A program made the translations under genes and the position numbers. From Cliona cf. orientalis (taxonomy: Eukaryota; Porifera; Demospongiae; Clionaida; Clionaidae): DNA of 64,000 nucleotides. Of this stretch, positions 27,101 through 38,830 are shown one piece after another (the stretch's first letter is position 1; every line of letters begins with the position of its first letter). The stretch lies in assembly GCA_963930775.1 (NCBI GenBank), contig OZ005697.1, forward strand, positions 310,001 through 374,000. Reading direction: 5' to 3'. Below the pieces are notes generated by a model, which saw only the letters and a program-made list of their open reading frames with translations, was not told the DNA's origin and searched no databases.

Positions 27101-30100
27101 GCGACAGCTGCACATGAAATCACCAATGACATCCACACAGCTAGCATTATTCAGGCAGGGATCTGGGTCGCATTCATTGATATCTATACCACACAACGGT
27201 CCAGTGAAGCCAGATTGGCATACACACATGAAAGTGTTCTCCAAATTCAAGCAAGTTGCATTGTTTTCACATTGATTTATCTCACATTCATCAATCTCAA
27301 TCTCACATATTCTACCGGTATAACCAGGAATACACTCACAGGAGAAATCGTTAACCAGATCTTCACAAGTGGCATCATTTTGACAAGGATCTGGGTCACA
27401 GTCATCGATGTTTTGTTCACACCTCTCTCCAGTGTATCCTGGAGTGCAGTTGCAGGTAAAAGCATTGATAAGATCAGTGCATGTGGCATTATTCTGGCAA
27501 GGGTCTGGGTCACATTCGTTGATATTTGTGTCACATAATGTTCCAGTGAAGCCAGGCTGGCATACACACATGAAATTGTTCTTCAAATTCAAGCAAGTTG
27601 CATTGTTTTCACATTGATTTATCTCACATTCATCAATCTCAATCTCACATATTCTACCGGTATAACCAGGAATACACTCACAGGAGAAATCGTTAACCAG
27701 ATCTTCACAAGTGGCATCATTTTGACAAGGATCTGGGTCACAGTCATCGATGTTTTGTTCACACCTCTCTCCAGTGTATCCTGGAGTGCAGTTGCAGGTA
27801 AAAGCATTGATAAGATCGGTGCACACGGCATTATTCTGGCACGGATCTGAATCACACTCGTCGATATCTATACCACACATCGTTCCAGTGAAGCCAAGCT
27901 GGCATACACACATGAAATCATCCACAAGATCGAAGCAAGTGGCGTTATTCATGCAGGGGTTGTTGGCACATTCGTCGAGGTTAATCTCACAGAGGCCACC
28001 TGTGAAGCCGGGGAGACAATTGCAGGAGAAATTGCCAATCAAATCCACACAAGTAGCATTGTTCTGGCAAGGCCCTGAGGCACATTCGTCGATGGTAATA
28101 TTGCATGTTGGACCTGTATAGCCTGGAGAGCAATTGCAGGAAAACGCATCAACGAGATCTATACACGTGCCATCGTTTTGACATGGATTTTCTTCACAAT
28201 CATCGATATCTTGTTCACAGAATTGGCCCGAATACCCAGCACTGCAGTTACAGGTGAAATTGTTCACTAGGTCTATGCACGTAGCATCGTTGAGGCAAGG
28301 ATTTGGAGTGCATTCATCAATGTTCATGTTGCATAGCCGTCCAGTATAGCCGGGCTGACATACACACATAAAGTCATCAACCAAATCTTCGCAAGTGGCA
28401 TTGTTTCGACAAGGATCTGGGTCACAGTCATTGATGTTTAGTTCACACCTCTCGCCAGTGTATCCTGGAGTGCAGTTGCAGGAGAAGGCATTGATGAGAT
28501 CGGTGCATGTGGCATTATTCTGGCAGGGATCTGAGTCACATTCATCGATATTTATATCACACATCATTCCAATAAAGCCAGATTGGCATGCACACATGAA
28601 ATCGCCCACAAGATCGAAGCAAGTGGCGTTATTCATGCAGGGGTTGTTGGCACATTCATCGAGGTTAATCTCACAGAGGCCACCTGTGAAGCCGGGAACA
28701 CACTCACAGGAGAAATTGTTAACCAGATCTTCGCAAGTGGCATTGTTTTGACAAGGATTTGGATCACAGTCATCGATGTCTACATCACACCTCTCTCCAG
28801 TGTAGCCTGGAGTGCAGTTGCAGGAGAAGGCATTGATAAGATCAGTGCATGTGGCATTATTCTGGCAGGGATCTGAATCACACTCATCGATATCTATACC
28901 ACACAACATTCCAGTGAAGCCAGGCTGACATACACACGTGAAATTGTTCTTCAAATTCAAGCAAGTTGCGTTGTTTTTGCATTGATTTATCTCACATTCA
29001 TCGATCTCAATCTCACACATTCTATCGGTATAACCAGGGACACAGTCACAGGAGAAATCATTAACCAGATCTTCACAAGTGGCATTGTTTCGACAAGGAT
29101 CTGGGTCACAGTCATCGATATTTATGTCACAGAGTGCTCCGGTGAATCCAAGCTCGCACGAACATGTAAAATTGTTGACACGATCTACACAAGTTCCATT
29201 ATTCTGACATGGATCTCCTTCACATTCATCGATATCCGTTTCACAGCGAACTCCAGTATAACCCATGATGCAGGTACAGATGTAATCATCGACCAAATCC
29301 GTACAAGATGCATTATTCTGGCAAGGACTGGAGGCACAATCATCGATGTCCACATTACATGTATTGCCGGTGTATCCAGGGATACAGTTGCAAGAATAGT
29401 CATTGATAAGATCGGTACATGTGGCATTATTCTGGCAGGGATCTGGGTCACATTCATCGATATTTATGTCACACATCTTTCCAGTGAAGCCTAGTGGACA
29501 CATGCACATGAAGTCATTTATAAGATCGTAGCAAGATGCACCATTCTCACAAGGATTAGTCTCACATTCGTCGAGCTCAACCTCACAAAATTCGCCAGCA
29601 TATCCCGGGAGGCAGCTGCAGTTGAAGTCATTAACTCCATCTATGCAAGTCGCGTTGCTTTGACATGGACTGGACAAACAATCGTCAATGTTATCCTCAC
29701 AGAGCCGGCCCGTATATCCTGGAGTACAGTTGCAGGAATAGTCATTTATGAGATCGATACAACTAGCGTTATTTTGGCAAGGATTTCCCAGACATTCATC
29801 GGTATCGTTTTCGCACCGATCCCCCGTGAATCCAGCTGGACAATCGCACATGTATCCATTCACTCGATCCACGCACGTACCTCCATTGGCACAAGGCTCT
29901 GAAACAGCTTTGCATTCATCGATATTTGTCTCACACAAATCTCCTTCAAATCCCATGGGGCATAAGCAGTCAAAGGCACCTATTCCATCGACACAGGTAG
30001 CATTATTCAAGCAAGGCTCAGAGCTACATTCGTCGATGTTGATCTCACATCTCTCCCCAGTGAATCCCACCTTGCACATACACTGAAACCCCCTTCCCTG

Positions 30101-33100
30101 TTCTGGGGGGCTGCATTCCACAGTATTGTTCGACTCGCATGGATCCGATTCACAAGTCTGGCTCTCACATTGCGGCCCAAAGTATCCATCGGGACAGAAG
30201 CAGAAGAAGACGCCCCTTGGAAGATCGTAGCACACACCGCCATTGAAGCAAGGATCGGAGAGACACTCATCTATGTCTAGTGAGCAATTCTTCCCTTCAT
30301 AGCCAACAGTGCAATTACAGGTGTAGTCCCGAAATCCATCGATGCACGTTGCCCCATTTCTGCACGGTGAATTACCAAATCGATCAATCACACAATCATT
30401 GACCGACTCCTCACAGTGCTCACCAGTCCACCCATTGATACAGAAACATTCGTAACCTTCACCTGCGGGCTTTTCTAGGCACAGTCCACCATTGCTGCAC
30501 GGCATTAGGAGGCTACACTCTGCGATGTCAGTCTCACAGCGATCTCCCGTAAAGCCCGGAGGACAAGAGCACCGAAAACCGTCGACTAGATCCGTACACG
30601 TCCCTCCGTTTAGGCAGCTGTTCGCGGTGCAGTCGTCAACGTTGATGTCGCAAAGAGTACCGATCCATCCTCTCACACTCTGGCAGTCGCACATAAAGCC
30701 AAACTCAAAGTCTATACAAATTGCACCGTTCTGGCATGGATTCGGTTCACAGTCATTTACCTGGTCGCAGTCCCGTCCTTTGAACCCTGTGGGACACGTA
30801 CAGGCGTAGTTATTGACAAGGTCTGTACAGGTAGCTCCATTGCGGCAGGGTTGAGCGAGACACTCATCAGCGTCCACACACCGATTGGTGGCCTGGTCTC
30901 TCTCAAAGCCATCTGCACACACGCACCCGAAGCGGCAGATCTCGGCTGCTGCGGTGGAACAGTTACTGGCACAAGTTCTCTCTGGAGCACACATATCCAA
31001 CGTCACCGACCTGAAAATGAATATTATTTTGTTAGAAGTGCAAATACGTCTATGATATGTTACACTTATATTACACAATGTAAGCCTTGTACCCCCTTAG
31101 TGTATATTTGCTCCGGGATAGCAAATTTTGTCAGACAATGTCTAGCAATCACAATTGCCATATAAATAAATAAGATGGTACTGATCACAAGAATATCTTC
31201 CACTAGCTACAGCTACTACTATTAAATAATTATCTTACACATTTGCCACTGAGTCCTCTGCAGTTAGCAGGGAGGGGGCCATGGAGGAGGTGTGAGTGTA
31301 GCTGGCGTTGAAGACGCACCCACTCAGAGAGGCAAACACCTCAGCGGGGACATCTTGGGGGAGGTCCCTGGTTGGTATAGGCACACCACCAAGCCAGAGA
31401 GTTGGAGGGTGTTGTATGGCAATACCAGCCAGTCCATCTGTCAAATGTACCAAGCATAAAGATAATACTTTCTACTACTGTAAACTTTCTGTTATGCACA
31501 TTACAAGCCCTCGACATAGGTTAATATGGCTCTATTGTGCTTCTGAAATCATACTTGGTGGTGGACTGTCATCTGTGCCATCCAGTGTGAGCATAAACCG
31601 TCCTCCGTTGAATGTGAAATTGAGTCGATGTAATTCACCGTCGTTGTAGAGCTGTGAAGATGAGTGTACTACTGACATTGAGTGCAGTCCACCATTGTTG
31701 TTGAATTCCAGGTAGACATTGCCGTTTAGCAGGCCAAGGAGAACAAAGTCACCATTCACATTCACTCCAGAAAAGGAGGGGCGCTCTCCAACGTATGTGA
31801 ATAAACCATTCATAGCCCTGCAAAAAAATTAGTGTGATAAAAATATCGCCAATTAGAGCAGGTGGTGAAATTGGCGAAATAATATTCTCATGGTAAAAAT
31901 TTAACATACAATGTACATGTATACGGTATTACGGTAAAAATCTGCACTGTTCTTATAATTATCTACCTTGTTTGAAATTCAAGTTGAATATTGGTGTATG
32001 ATCGCACTGAACGTTCAACTCTATCAACAGTGAACTCCAGATACGAACCAGGTCCCTGGAAGGTGAAGGCGGTGCCTGTTGCTAGGCACTGGTCGCCAGG
32101 ACAGCCAGATATTACGCCTCTACTGCTAGAAATGTCACCAGTCAAGAGGTCAAGCTCTTGAGAGCCAATGCGTACGAATTCAATGCAGACATCAATGCTG
32201 TGTCGAAGTCGTGTGGACTGTAGTTATGTATGTGTGTGTGTGTGTGCAAATTATTGTAAAAATTTGAATGTGCTACTTAATGCAATTCATGGCTGGCTGA
32301 AGTGTGTGTGTGGTAGAGTTATAAAAATTATTCATATTCAAAAGTGGGTGGTCAATATTATACTTGAGCTATAAACACATGTATACATCTGCTTATAATT
32401 AATATTAAAATACTCACCCCTAATGTTTCAAGAGATGGATGCCCCCCAATGTATAAGGGACCGTTGAAATTATTGAAGTGTATTAGGGGAAATTGTGAGT
32501 TTGATATTGAAACTGCCTCGTCATCGACCGAAAGAGAGAGTTGCATCCCCCCAAGTCCAAATCCGAGGAATTCCACAGTGTACCACACACTGGGTTGAAG
32601 CTGAGCACCTTGAGAAAGAAACTAAGAAAGGGAGAGAGAGAGAGAGAGAGAGAGAGAGTCAACTTTGTTACAACCTATACAATCACAGACTACACTTACT
32701 TCACTAACAGTTCCCTCAGCATTGCGCGACTCCACTAGCAGCTGTCCTCCAAACAATCCCACAGCAAAATACTCCCTTATGGAGCTATCCTCGGCGTACA
32801 GCAACAAACCATCGCTGCTGCATGCTCTAAACCTCAGCTGCAGGCTTGTCCCTGCTCCAACGAGGGAAGAACTGCCGTTAGAGAATCCCGCATAGCCCGA
32901 GGAACTGATATAGACTGGAGTGGACGATTCTTGACAGAGGGAAATACCTGGATCCGTACGTGATGGCACGTGTGGAGGGTCAGATTTAATGGGGTAAAAT
33001 TTCCTAATTATTTTATGATCTTACCGCAAAAGTTTAATAGAAGGATGATGAAGAGATGGACTGAGACCGCCCAAAAGTAACAGCTTTCTCTTGGCTTCAT
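21128..33100 (-). CDS. CRB: Crumbs-like transmembrane receptor: signal peptide, two LamG domains, ~80 EGF-like repeats, TM helix, ERLI tail (7 exons)
   Basis: Crumbs proteins set apical membrane identity through a short tail that binds FERM proteins and PALS1/Par6 PDZ domains. Exons (minus): 33025-33100, 32700-32947, 32418-32621, 31967-32217, 31555-31817, 31239-31437, 21128-31010; total 3,707 aa. Exon 1 is a signal peptide ([14 protein letters not shown]). LamG 1 is in exons 2-3 ([19 protein letters not shown], then GPLYIGGHP) and LamG 2 in exons 4-6 (FRMLTLDG-like [17 protein letters not shown]). The remainder is EGF repeats of about 38 aa, most with the calcium-binding start D-I-DEC and an Asn/Asp hydroxylation-type motif. 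The TM helix [15 protein letters not shown] is followed by a 38-aa tail: [14 protein letters not shown] (compare the GTYSPS FERM-binding motif) ending in KERLI, the Crumbs PDZ ligand. Notch is excluded (no LNR, no ankyrin repeats). Unusual: LamG domains are grouped at the N-terminus and all EGFs lie in one exon. Confidence 0.88.
24720..24900 (-). other. EGF-like module with Ser-Gly-rich insertion (first of a pair)
   Basis: Inside the Crumbs-like exon an EGF module ([11 protein letters not shown]) is interrupted by an acidic SG-rich loop ([15 protein letters not shown]) before [10 protein letters not shown]. It resembles the module near 26330-26530. SGxG sequences in an acidic context resemble glycosaminoglycan attachment sites. 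Confidence 0.6.
26330..26530 (-). other. EGF-like module with Ser-Gly-rich insertion (second of the pair)
   Basis: It has the same organisation as the module at 24720-24900: [12 protein letters not shown], then a loop containing [10 protein letters not shown], then [11 protein letters not shown]. The preceding EGF is also alike ([11 protein letters not shown] versus [11 protein letters not shown]), so a two-module unit was probably duplicated. Confidence 0.6.
27242..27818 (-). repeat. 342-bp near-perfect tandem duplication inside the EGF array
   Basis: About 235 bp from 27242 recur at 27584 with no difference that I could find over most of the length. The 342-bp offset equals three 114-nt EGF repeats, so the duplication keeps frame. 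Confidence 0.85.
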
Positions 33101-33840
33101 CTCCAAGCGAAGTAGCTGCTGAAGGGGGTGTGTCTTGTTTTTGTGGACAGAACTTGTATGGAAATGGCTCTTGCAGATCTCTTTACTAAAGCTACTCTGC
33201 TAACTCATGCAACTATGACGCAGTTCTGCTCCGAATCCGCCAATTTTCCATCACCAATTCACTATCCAGCACTCTTTAGCCTCTATGGGAACTTGCAACA
33301 ACACTGGAGCGTTCAGCCACTCCCCCTGCCAGTGTACAAGCGCTGACACTGCAAAAGGGGGAGGGGCTCGTGACCTTTTGACCTAGCCAAAAAAATGCAC
33401 ACGTGGTCAAGCCACTCGACTCGACTCGACTCTAGTCTCGTCCCCAGACCCTCCAGTGCGCGAGAAGAGAGAGGGAGGGTCTGGAACATAACCCCGGGCG
33501 GAAGTGTCCCGAAGGAATGTTGCGCACAAGTAATCATGACGCGTAATCTGGCTTTTGTGGTTTCGCGCGCGTACAAAGAATGCAAATTACGTAGCATCTT
33601 ACAGAAGTGCGCACGCGCACGAGCAGTGCATAGCACGTTTGGGCACGTTTTGCCGTTCATTCGAGTATAGTGGTTTAACACCCTGTATTGTGGCCAATCA
33701 ACACCTGTCGCGGAATTTCTGCCTTCGGGACACTTCCGCCCAGGGTTATGTTCCAGACCCTCCCTCTCTCTTCTCGCGCACTGGAGGGTCTGGGGACGAG
33801 ACTAACTCGACTCGACTCGTACTCGTGTCAGTGAAAAAAG
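33101..33840. promoter_or_regulatory. Divergent promoter region, Crumbs-like / PMPCA, containing a MITE
   Basis: 740 bp separate the start codons of the two genes. Half is occupied by the MITE at 33435-33802, which ends 38 bp before the PMPCA ATG, so PMPCA transcription probably starts in or beside the element. Repeated ctcgactcgactcg flanks both sides. Confidence 0.55.
33435..33802. mobile_element. MITE with ~79-bp terminal inverted repeats and TA target duplication
   Basis: Both ends read GTCTCGTCCCCAGACCCTCC inward and stay complementary for about 79 bp with one mismatch seen (CCCCGGGC versus CCCTGGGC). TA flanks both sides (33433-33434, 33803-33804), as in Tc1/mariner-type elements. The element is 368 bp and non-coding. 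Confidence 0.9.
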
Positions 33841-36800
33841 ATGGCATCTTTCTCTCGAGGAGCGCTGCGATTGACCAAAGATCGATCAATCCTGAGGTTG
33901 CTACCACGGAGGAGAAGCCTCTCCTACCCCCGAGAGCCGCTCACCCAGCCCGTCTCTGACCTTCGTCCTCCTTCCGTCTCTTCCTCGTCGCCCGCCAGCA
34001 GCCACGCGCAGCAGCGACGAGATCACATCGAAAGAGCCTCGCTGGCCGAGACTAGAGTGACGGAGCTGGAGAACGGGCTCCGTGTCGCCTCACAGGAGGC
34101 TTTCGGACAGTACAGTACCATTGGAGGTGATTTTTTTGTGAATGATGCTGTTGGTGTGCATTAATTAGACTTCATCTATATCGTCCTGCAGTTTTGGTGG
34201 ACGCTGGTTCTAGGTATGAGGTGGACTACACTAGCGGTGTCTCTCATTTCGTTCATAGATTGGCCTTTCAGGTAGAAAGAGGATAGTTTTGATAACTCAT
34301 GCAACCAGATAAATAGAGCTATCTTTGTTCAATCTGCGGAGGGGGGGGGGGGGGGGGCAATATAGGGGCATCCAGCTACTAATTTATACCTTAGGGCTAT
34401 GATTATTTGCTGGTACAAATTTTAGCGGATTTTGGAAATAGCGCATTTAGCGGGTACTCATTTTAGCGATTTTTTTTTTCAAAATTATCATTCTATTTAT
34501 TCGAAAATGTTGAAACTTTTTAATATTCATGGTACAATTTTTAGTGCAAATCGCTAAATTTAGTACCCGCAAACAAAATATCCTTAAAGTATTGATTGTC
34601 TGAGGGCATAGGCTGGACGATTGACCTAGTAGCGTGCATAGAACAATGCTATAGAGTTATTTTTTGTGGTGATTTTTTCCCCAGAGTAACCCTCAGTTTG
34701 AGAGTCGCGAGGCGATCATGTCGGAGCTGGAGAGCTATGGCGGAGTGTTTGACTGTCAGAGGTTCAGAGACGTCATGATGTACTCTGTGTCTGTGTTCTC
34801 CTACGGGTTGCCACGGGCGATGGAGATACTGGCCGACTGCATATGGCGGCCAAAGATCACTCAAGAAGAGGTGTGGCTAATGCACAAACAGGCAGCTGGT
34901 GTACAATGTCCCTGCAAACAGCTCGGTTACAATGATTGACGTGTTATATCATATTCCATATTTTGTCATATTTTGAGGGGGAGTTAGCAATTTTGAGTTG
35001 GTAGCCTATTGTGTTGTGCAACTCAATATTGTACAACGCTGCCCTCGAACATAGAGTGTAGTTGAGCTGTATAAATATATTATAGGGGAGAGGGAAATAA
35101 GTATCTCACCATTTCATAATTTTTTGTTTTGTGCAGCTTGAGCTGGAGAGGCAGACAATATCATTTGAGCTAGAGGACATAAAGACGAGCCCGAACGTCG
35201 AACCTCTCCTCGTCGAACTAATCCACCAATCAGCTTACAGGGACAACACCCTTGGACTTCCCTGCGTCTGTCCCGAAGAGAATATCACAAAGATCGATGT
35301 GACAGAGTTGAAGCAGTACCTTGCCTCTTTGTACCAGCCGTCGAGGATGGTGCTGACTGGGGTGAATGTCGACCATGAGGCGTTCGTGGAGCTGGCGCGA
35401 AAGTATTTCGTTGGTGTGCCCACATCCTGGGAGGGGGTGAAGCCTAAATCAGTCGACCAATCAGTGGCTCAGTACACGTCATATGACGTCAAGGTAAGTG
35501 AATCTATGAGACAGTAATTTGCCTTTTTTTTGGAGGAGTATTCTAAATTTCAGTGATTATGTTTCTGGAAATTATAAACACAGTACCTCAAAAAATGTAA
35601 TGTTAAATACCGTAGATCGGGATATTTTCGCTGGTAAATATTTAGATTATAAATTTTTTGCATGGTCTAAATTTCATAGCGACCAAAATAGGTATAGGTT
35701 GACGTACGTTACACAAAATATTTCACATGTTTAATTTTCGTCAAAAAAGGTCATCGACGAAATATTTTTAACGGCGAAAATTTCGTGATCTACGGTAGTC
35801 ATTTTTTATGCATGCCGTACCTGCAGCTGCACCGCGAGGGCCCCCCTGTCATTGGACCTAATCCCCTTCCTGAGCTGATCCACGTTGGACTAGCCCTGGA
35901 GAGCTCCTCTTATCTCCATGAAGACTTCTTTGCCTACGCCGTCCTCAACTCCCTGATGGGGGGAGGGGGGTCATTTTCGGCCGGGGGGCCGGGGAAGGGG
36001 ATGTACACCCACCTCTACCAAGAAGTGCTGAGTCGGCACCACTGGGTGTACTGGGCCATGGCTCAGAACCACGTTTATGTCGACTCGGGAATTTTCTGCC
36101 TCTTCGGCAGCTGCCACCCAAGCAAGGTAAGTCATGTGGGGTATATACTTTGCTGAGGTCTCTCTCTCTCTGTCTCCCCCCACCCCCCATCTCTCTCTCA
36201 CTCTCTCTCCCCCCTCTCTCTCTGATAATGTAGGCTCAGAAGCTTGTGGATGTCTTATGTGAGCAGTTTCACTGTATGACAGAAGCTCCCAGTGAGGTAA
36301 ATAATACTTTAAACCGTTACTTTTTGGCAATGGAGATTGTGAATATTATACTCAAGAAGTTAATTTCTTGTGCAGGTTGCTCTAGACCGAGCCAAGAAAA
36401 TGCTGACATCAGCAATGATGATGAACCTTGAATCAAAGATGATAGTGTTTGAGGACATTGGCAGGTGAGGGAGCCGCATTCGATATGACCTGCTCACAGA
36501 AGCGATTTTGATGTGATGGTAGCTGGCATCACGTTAGCTGTTGTGCTCACACTGTACATACTGCAGGCAAATCTTGGGTCAGGGGAAGAAGCTGACGACA
36601 GAAGAACTAGCCAAGAAAATAGGTAAGCATACTAAGAAGTTATTGAGGTAAATAGATTACTAGTTGTGAAGCAGTATCATCCCTAAGAAAAATAAGTCTT
36701 CACGATATCGATGTTATAGTTGTGAATGATTACTAAACTCTCACAGATGCAGTGAGTGGAGCTGACCTGGCTAGGGTGGGGCAGAAGCTGCTGGAGGGTA

Positions 36801-36922
36801 ACCCGGCCTACGCAGCCATCGGCGACCTCACCAACCTCCCCTCGAGAAGAAGCCTAGAACAGACCCTCTTTAACAGGAACTCAGCCACCAGCAAAGCTAG
36901 GAAATTCTTCTCCTTTAGATAG
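33841..36922 (+). CDS. PMPCA: Mitochondrial-processing peptidase alpha subunit, 9 exons
   Basis: Alpha-MPP holds presequences for cleavage by the catalytic beta subunit in the mitochondrial matrix. Exons: 33841-34126, 34192-34271, 34685-34870, 35137-35493, 35827-36126, 36234-36296, 36376-36464, 36567-36622, 36747-36922; total 530 aa. The N-terminal ~60 residues are Arg/Ser-rich, a typical matrix presequence. The M16 core begins TRVTELENGLRVASQEAFG. At the zinc-site position the sequence is HFVHRLAF, not HxxEH, as expected for the non-catalytic alpha subunit. The glycine-rich substrate loop is present (LMGGGGSFSAGGPGKGMYTH). The C-terminus ends in KARKFFSFR. Intron 2 (34387-34591) and intron 4 (35608-35797) contain MITE-like inverted repeats. 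Confidence 0.95.
34338..34357. repeat. Poly(G) run in a PMPCA intron
   Basis: About 17-18 consecutive G follow cgga. Confidence 0.9.
34387..34591. mobile_element. MITE-like inverted repeat in PMPCA intron 2
   Basis: The ends taccttagggctatgattatttgctgg and acccgcaaacaaaatatccttaaagta are imperfect inverted copies. The interior has repeated tttagcgg/ccgctaaat-like blocks. Related in style to the TACCGTA elements but more diverged. Confidence 0.5.
35608..35797. mobile_element. MITE-like inverted repeat, TACCGTA family (PMPCA intron 4)
   Basis: It starts taccgtagatcgggatattttcgc and ends with the inverted gcgaaaatttcgtgatctacggta. Non-coding; it abuts the 3' part of the intron. Confidence 0.75.
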
Positions 36923-37209
36923 TCACGGGTGTGCAATCGAGTCTGTGAACATAAATCACTGAGTTTTCTTCTCTATGTGTAATAATTTAAAAGTATGTTA
37001 CTAGACAGCCACTGTTAACCAGGATTGACAATGTATGTACATGTACACCATAATAGCCAAGTTTGGTGCTGCTTTCATCTGCGCATGTGCCAGTACTAAC
37101 TGGCACTCGATCGTACATAGCATGCTGTTAGCTGTTAGTATATAGTGTTCAGTCACATTCTCATGATTGTGACATCAAACATACTTGTGCAAAAGAATAA
37201 TTATTGTTA

Positions 37210-38553
37210 AAAAAGTCCCAATCATCCCTCCCCCCGGGCCAAGTTGCCGCAGCTTTGGTGATCCGTATGGAGTGACACTGCGGACATTACCGCAGGGGTA
37301 TTCAATATAATATAGTAGCATCCCAAGAAAATTGAAGTGAAATCAACTGACCAATCAGATTTCTGACCTACCTTACCCTGCAGTACCTTACAATACCTAC
37401 ATTACCCTATAATTGTAACAAATACTGTGATCCGATTGGTCGGTCACTCAGAGGCCCGAGGCTGTAGCATCCTGAGCAAAGCAAAATAAAATAGTGGACC
37501 TCCAACTGACCAATCAGATTCCTGACGTACATTACCCTACAATACCTTACAATACCTTAAAATACCTTATAATACCTACAATACCTATATTACCCTATAG
37601 TTGTAACAAATACTGTGATCCGATTGGTCACTCAGAGGCCCGAGGCTGTAGCATCCTGAGCAAAGCAAAATAAAATAGTGGACCTCCAACTGACCAATCA
37701 GATTCCTGACGTACATTACCCTACAATACCTTACAATACCTTAAAATACATTACAATACCTTATAATACCCTATAGTTGTAACAAATACCGTGATCTGAT
37801 TGGTCAGTTCGTGCTGCTGCAGCTGGCATACACACTGTACTACATACGTAATTTCAACAAATGAAAAAAAAAATCTAAAAATAGTCCCAATCATCCCTCC
37901 CCCCCGGGCCGAGGTGCCGCAGCTTCGGTGATCCGTTTGGGAGTGACCCTGCGGACATTACCGCAGCTGGCATACTTCCAGGGATGGGGGGTATTCAAGG
38001 GAGGAACCTGGGCGACCCCTAAGCCATATATGCCCAGGACCATGTACAGTTTTCAGCTGCAGGTGCCAGAGGGGGTACCCCCGACACCGTCTAGCCCCGT
38101 TATCGATAGTCCCTCCCAGAAAATGCTATTTATTGAGCTGGGACAGGGGGTAGCAAAACGCGTATGGTTTTCACGTTGGAATGTATGACGTAATTAATAG
38201 CTATGAATATCATTAATTCTATACCGCGGTGCGCCCTAAAGTGTATCTCAGCAACGGAAAGGGCTATGGAGCTGGAACAAAAACCAAAATGTAGCTCTTG
38301 AGCAGATGAAAGCAGCTACCATGGTCCTTAACATGTTAGACTATGCCATAGTATACATACCAAGCTTCTTCGAAGACAACCTTACATGCATGATTGTCAC
38401 ATTTATACTCAGACCAAAAAAATCGTATTTCGGTAATGGTAGTAGTTATGGAGCTGGAACAAAGACCAAAATGTAGCTGATAATCTAATGAAAATATTTT
38501 TCTGACAATCAGTGTCCTTAATACCTGGAGGGCATTACTGTGAATAACTCATG
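37210..38553 (-). mobile_element. Dispersed ~1.4 kb repeat, copy B (reverse of copy A)
   Basis: Reverse complement of the element at 10526-11935, ending ctgtgaataactcatg at 38553. An ~85-bp segment (aatcatccctccccccgggcc to attaccgcag) occurs twice, at about 37217-37295 and 37888-37965, flanking the minisatellite like a pair of direct repeats. The conserved open frame here is on the plus strand (37928-38188) and differs from that of copy A mostly by single residues. Confidence 0.8.
37340..37830. repeat. Minisatellite with inverted CCAAT motifs, copy B
   Basis: Three units of about 165-175 bp, each with ctgaccaatcagattcctgac, runs of aataccttac, then tactgtgatccgattggtc and the gaggcccgaggctgtagcatcc spacer. 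The first two units are nearly identical over more than 100 bp. Confidence 0.85.
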
Positions 38554-38830
38554 CACATTATCCCAAACATACTTGTATTCTATTAATTATGGACCCCCCC
38601 CCCCCCAAGAACAAGCAATGCCCGATTACTGTATTCAAATTTTATTTTCGCTTTAAATTCATGTAGTAAAAGAGGCAAAAAAAGGAAAGTGACCACTGCT
38701 GTGTGAGTGTACAAAATAGAGAGAGAAACAATAACTCTGTGAGATAAAACAATACATGCACACACAGACGTGAAAAAAATGACTGTATATAGATGGAACA
38801 GATGAAAATTAAATTTAATAATAATTATTA

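Larger units (their letters stand above)
36923..38830. other. Tail-to-tail intergenic region, PMPCA and QSOX, mostly repeat copy B
   Basis: About 290 bp after the PMPCA stop are unique AT-rich sequence. Repeat copy B fills most of 37210-38553. A poly(C) run lies at 38595-38607, and the QSOX 3' UTR occupies the right end. No gene seen. Confidence 0.6.

Noticed and set aside
21128..31010. Regular ~114-bp repeats as a satellite or CRISPR-like array
   Set aside because: The period equals one EGF module, the frame is open throughout, and repeats vary at synonymous and non-cysteine positions as a coding array does.
21128..31078. Giant EGF gene as a Notch receptor
   Set aside because: No LNR modules, no RAM or ankyrin repeats; the 38-residue tail ending ERLI and the LamG domains point to Crumbs.
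31849..31940. Fragment with aattggcgaaat and tacggtattacggta in a Crumbs-like intron as another TACCGTA element
   Set aside because: No matching inverted end could be located, so not counted.
33313..33681. Frames across the MITE upstream of PMPCA
   Set aside because: They read through inverted-repeat DNA, appear on both strands and have no domain.
37928..38188. Open frame in repeat copy B as a gene between PMPCA and QSOX
   Set aside because: Same reason: it is the counterpart of the copy A frame.
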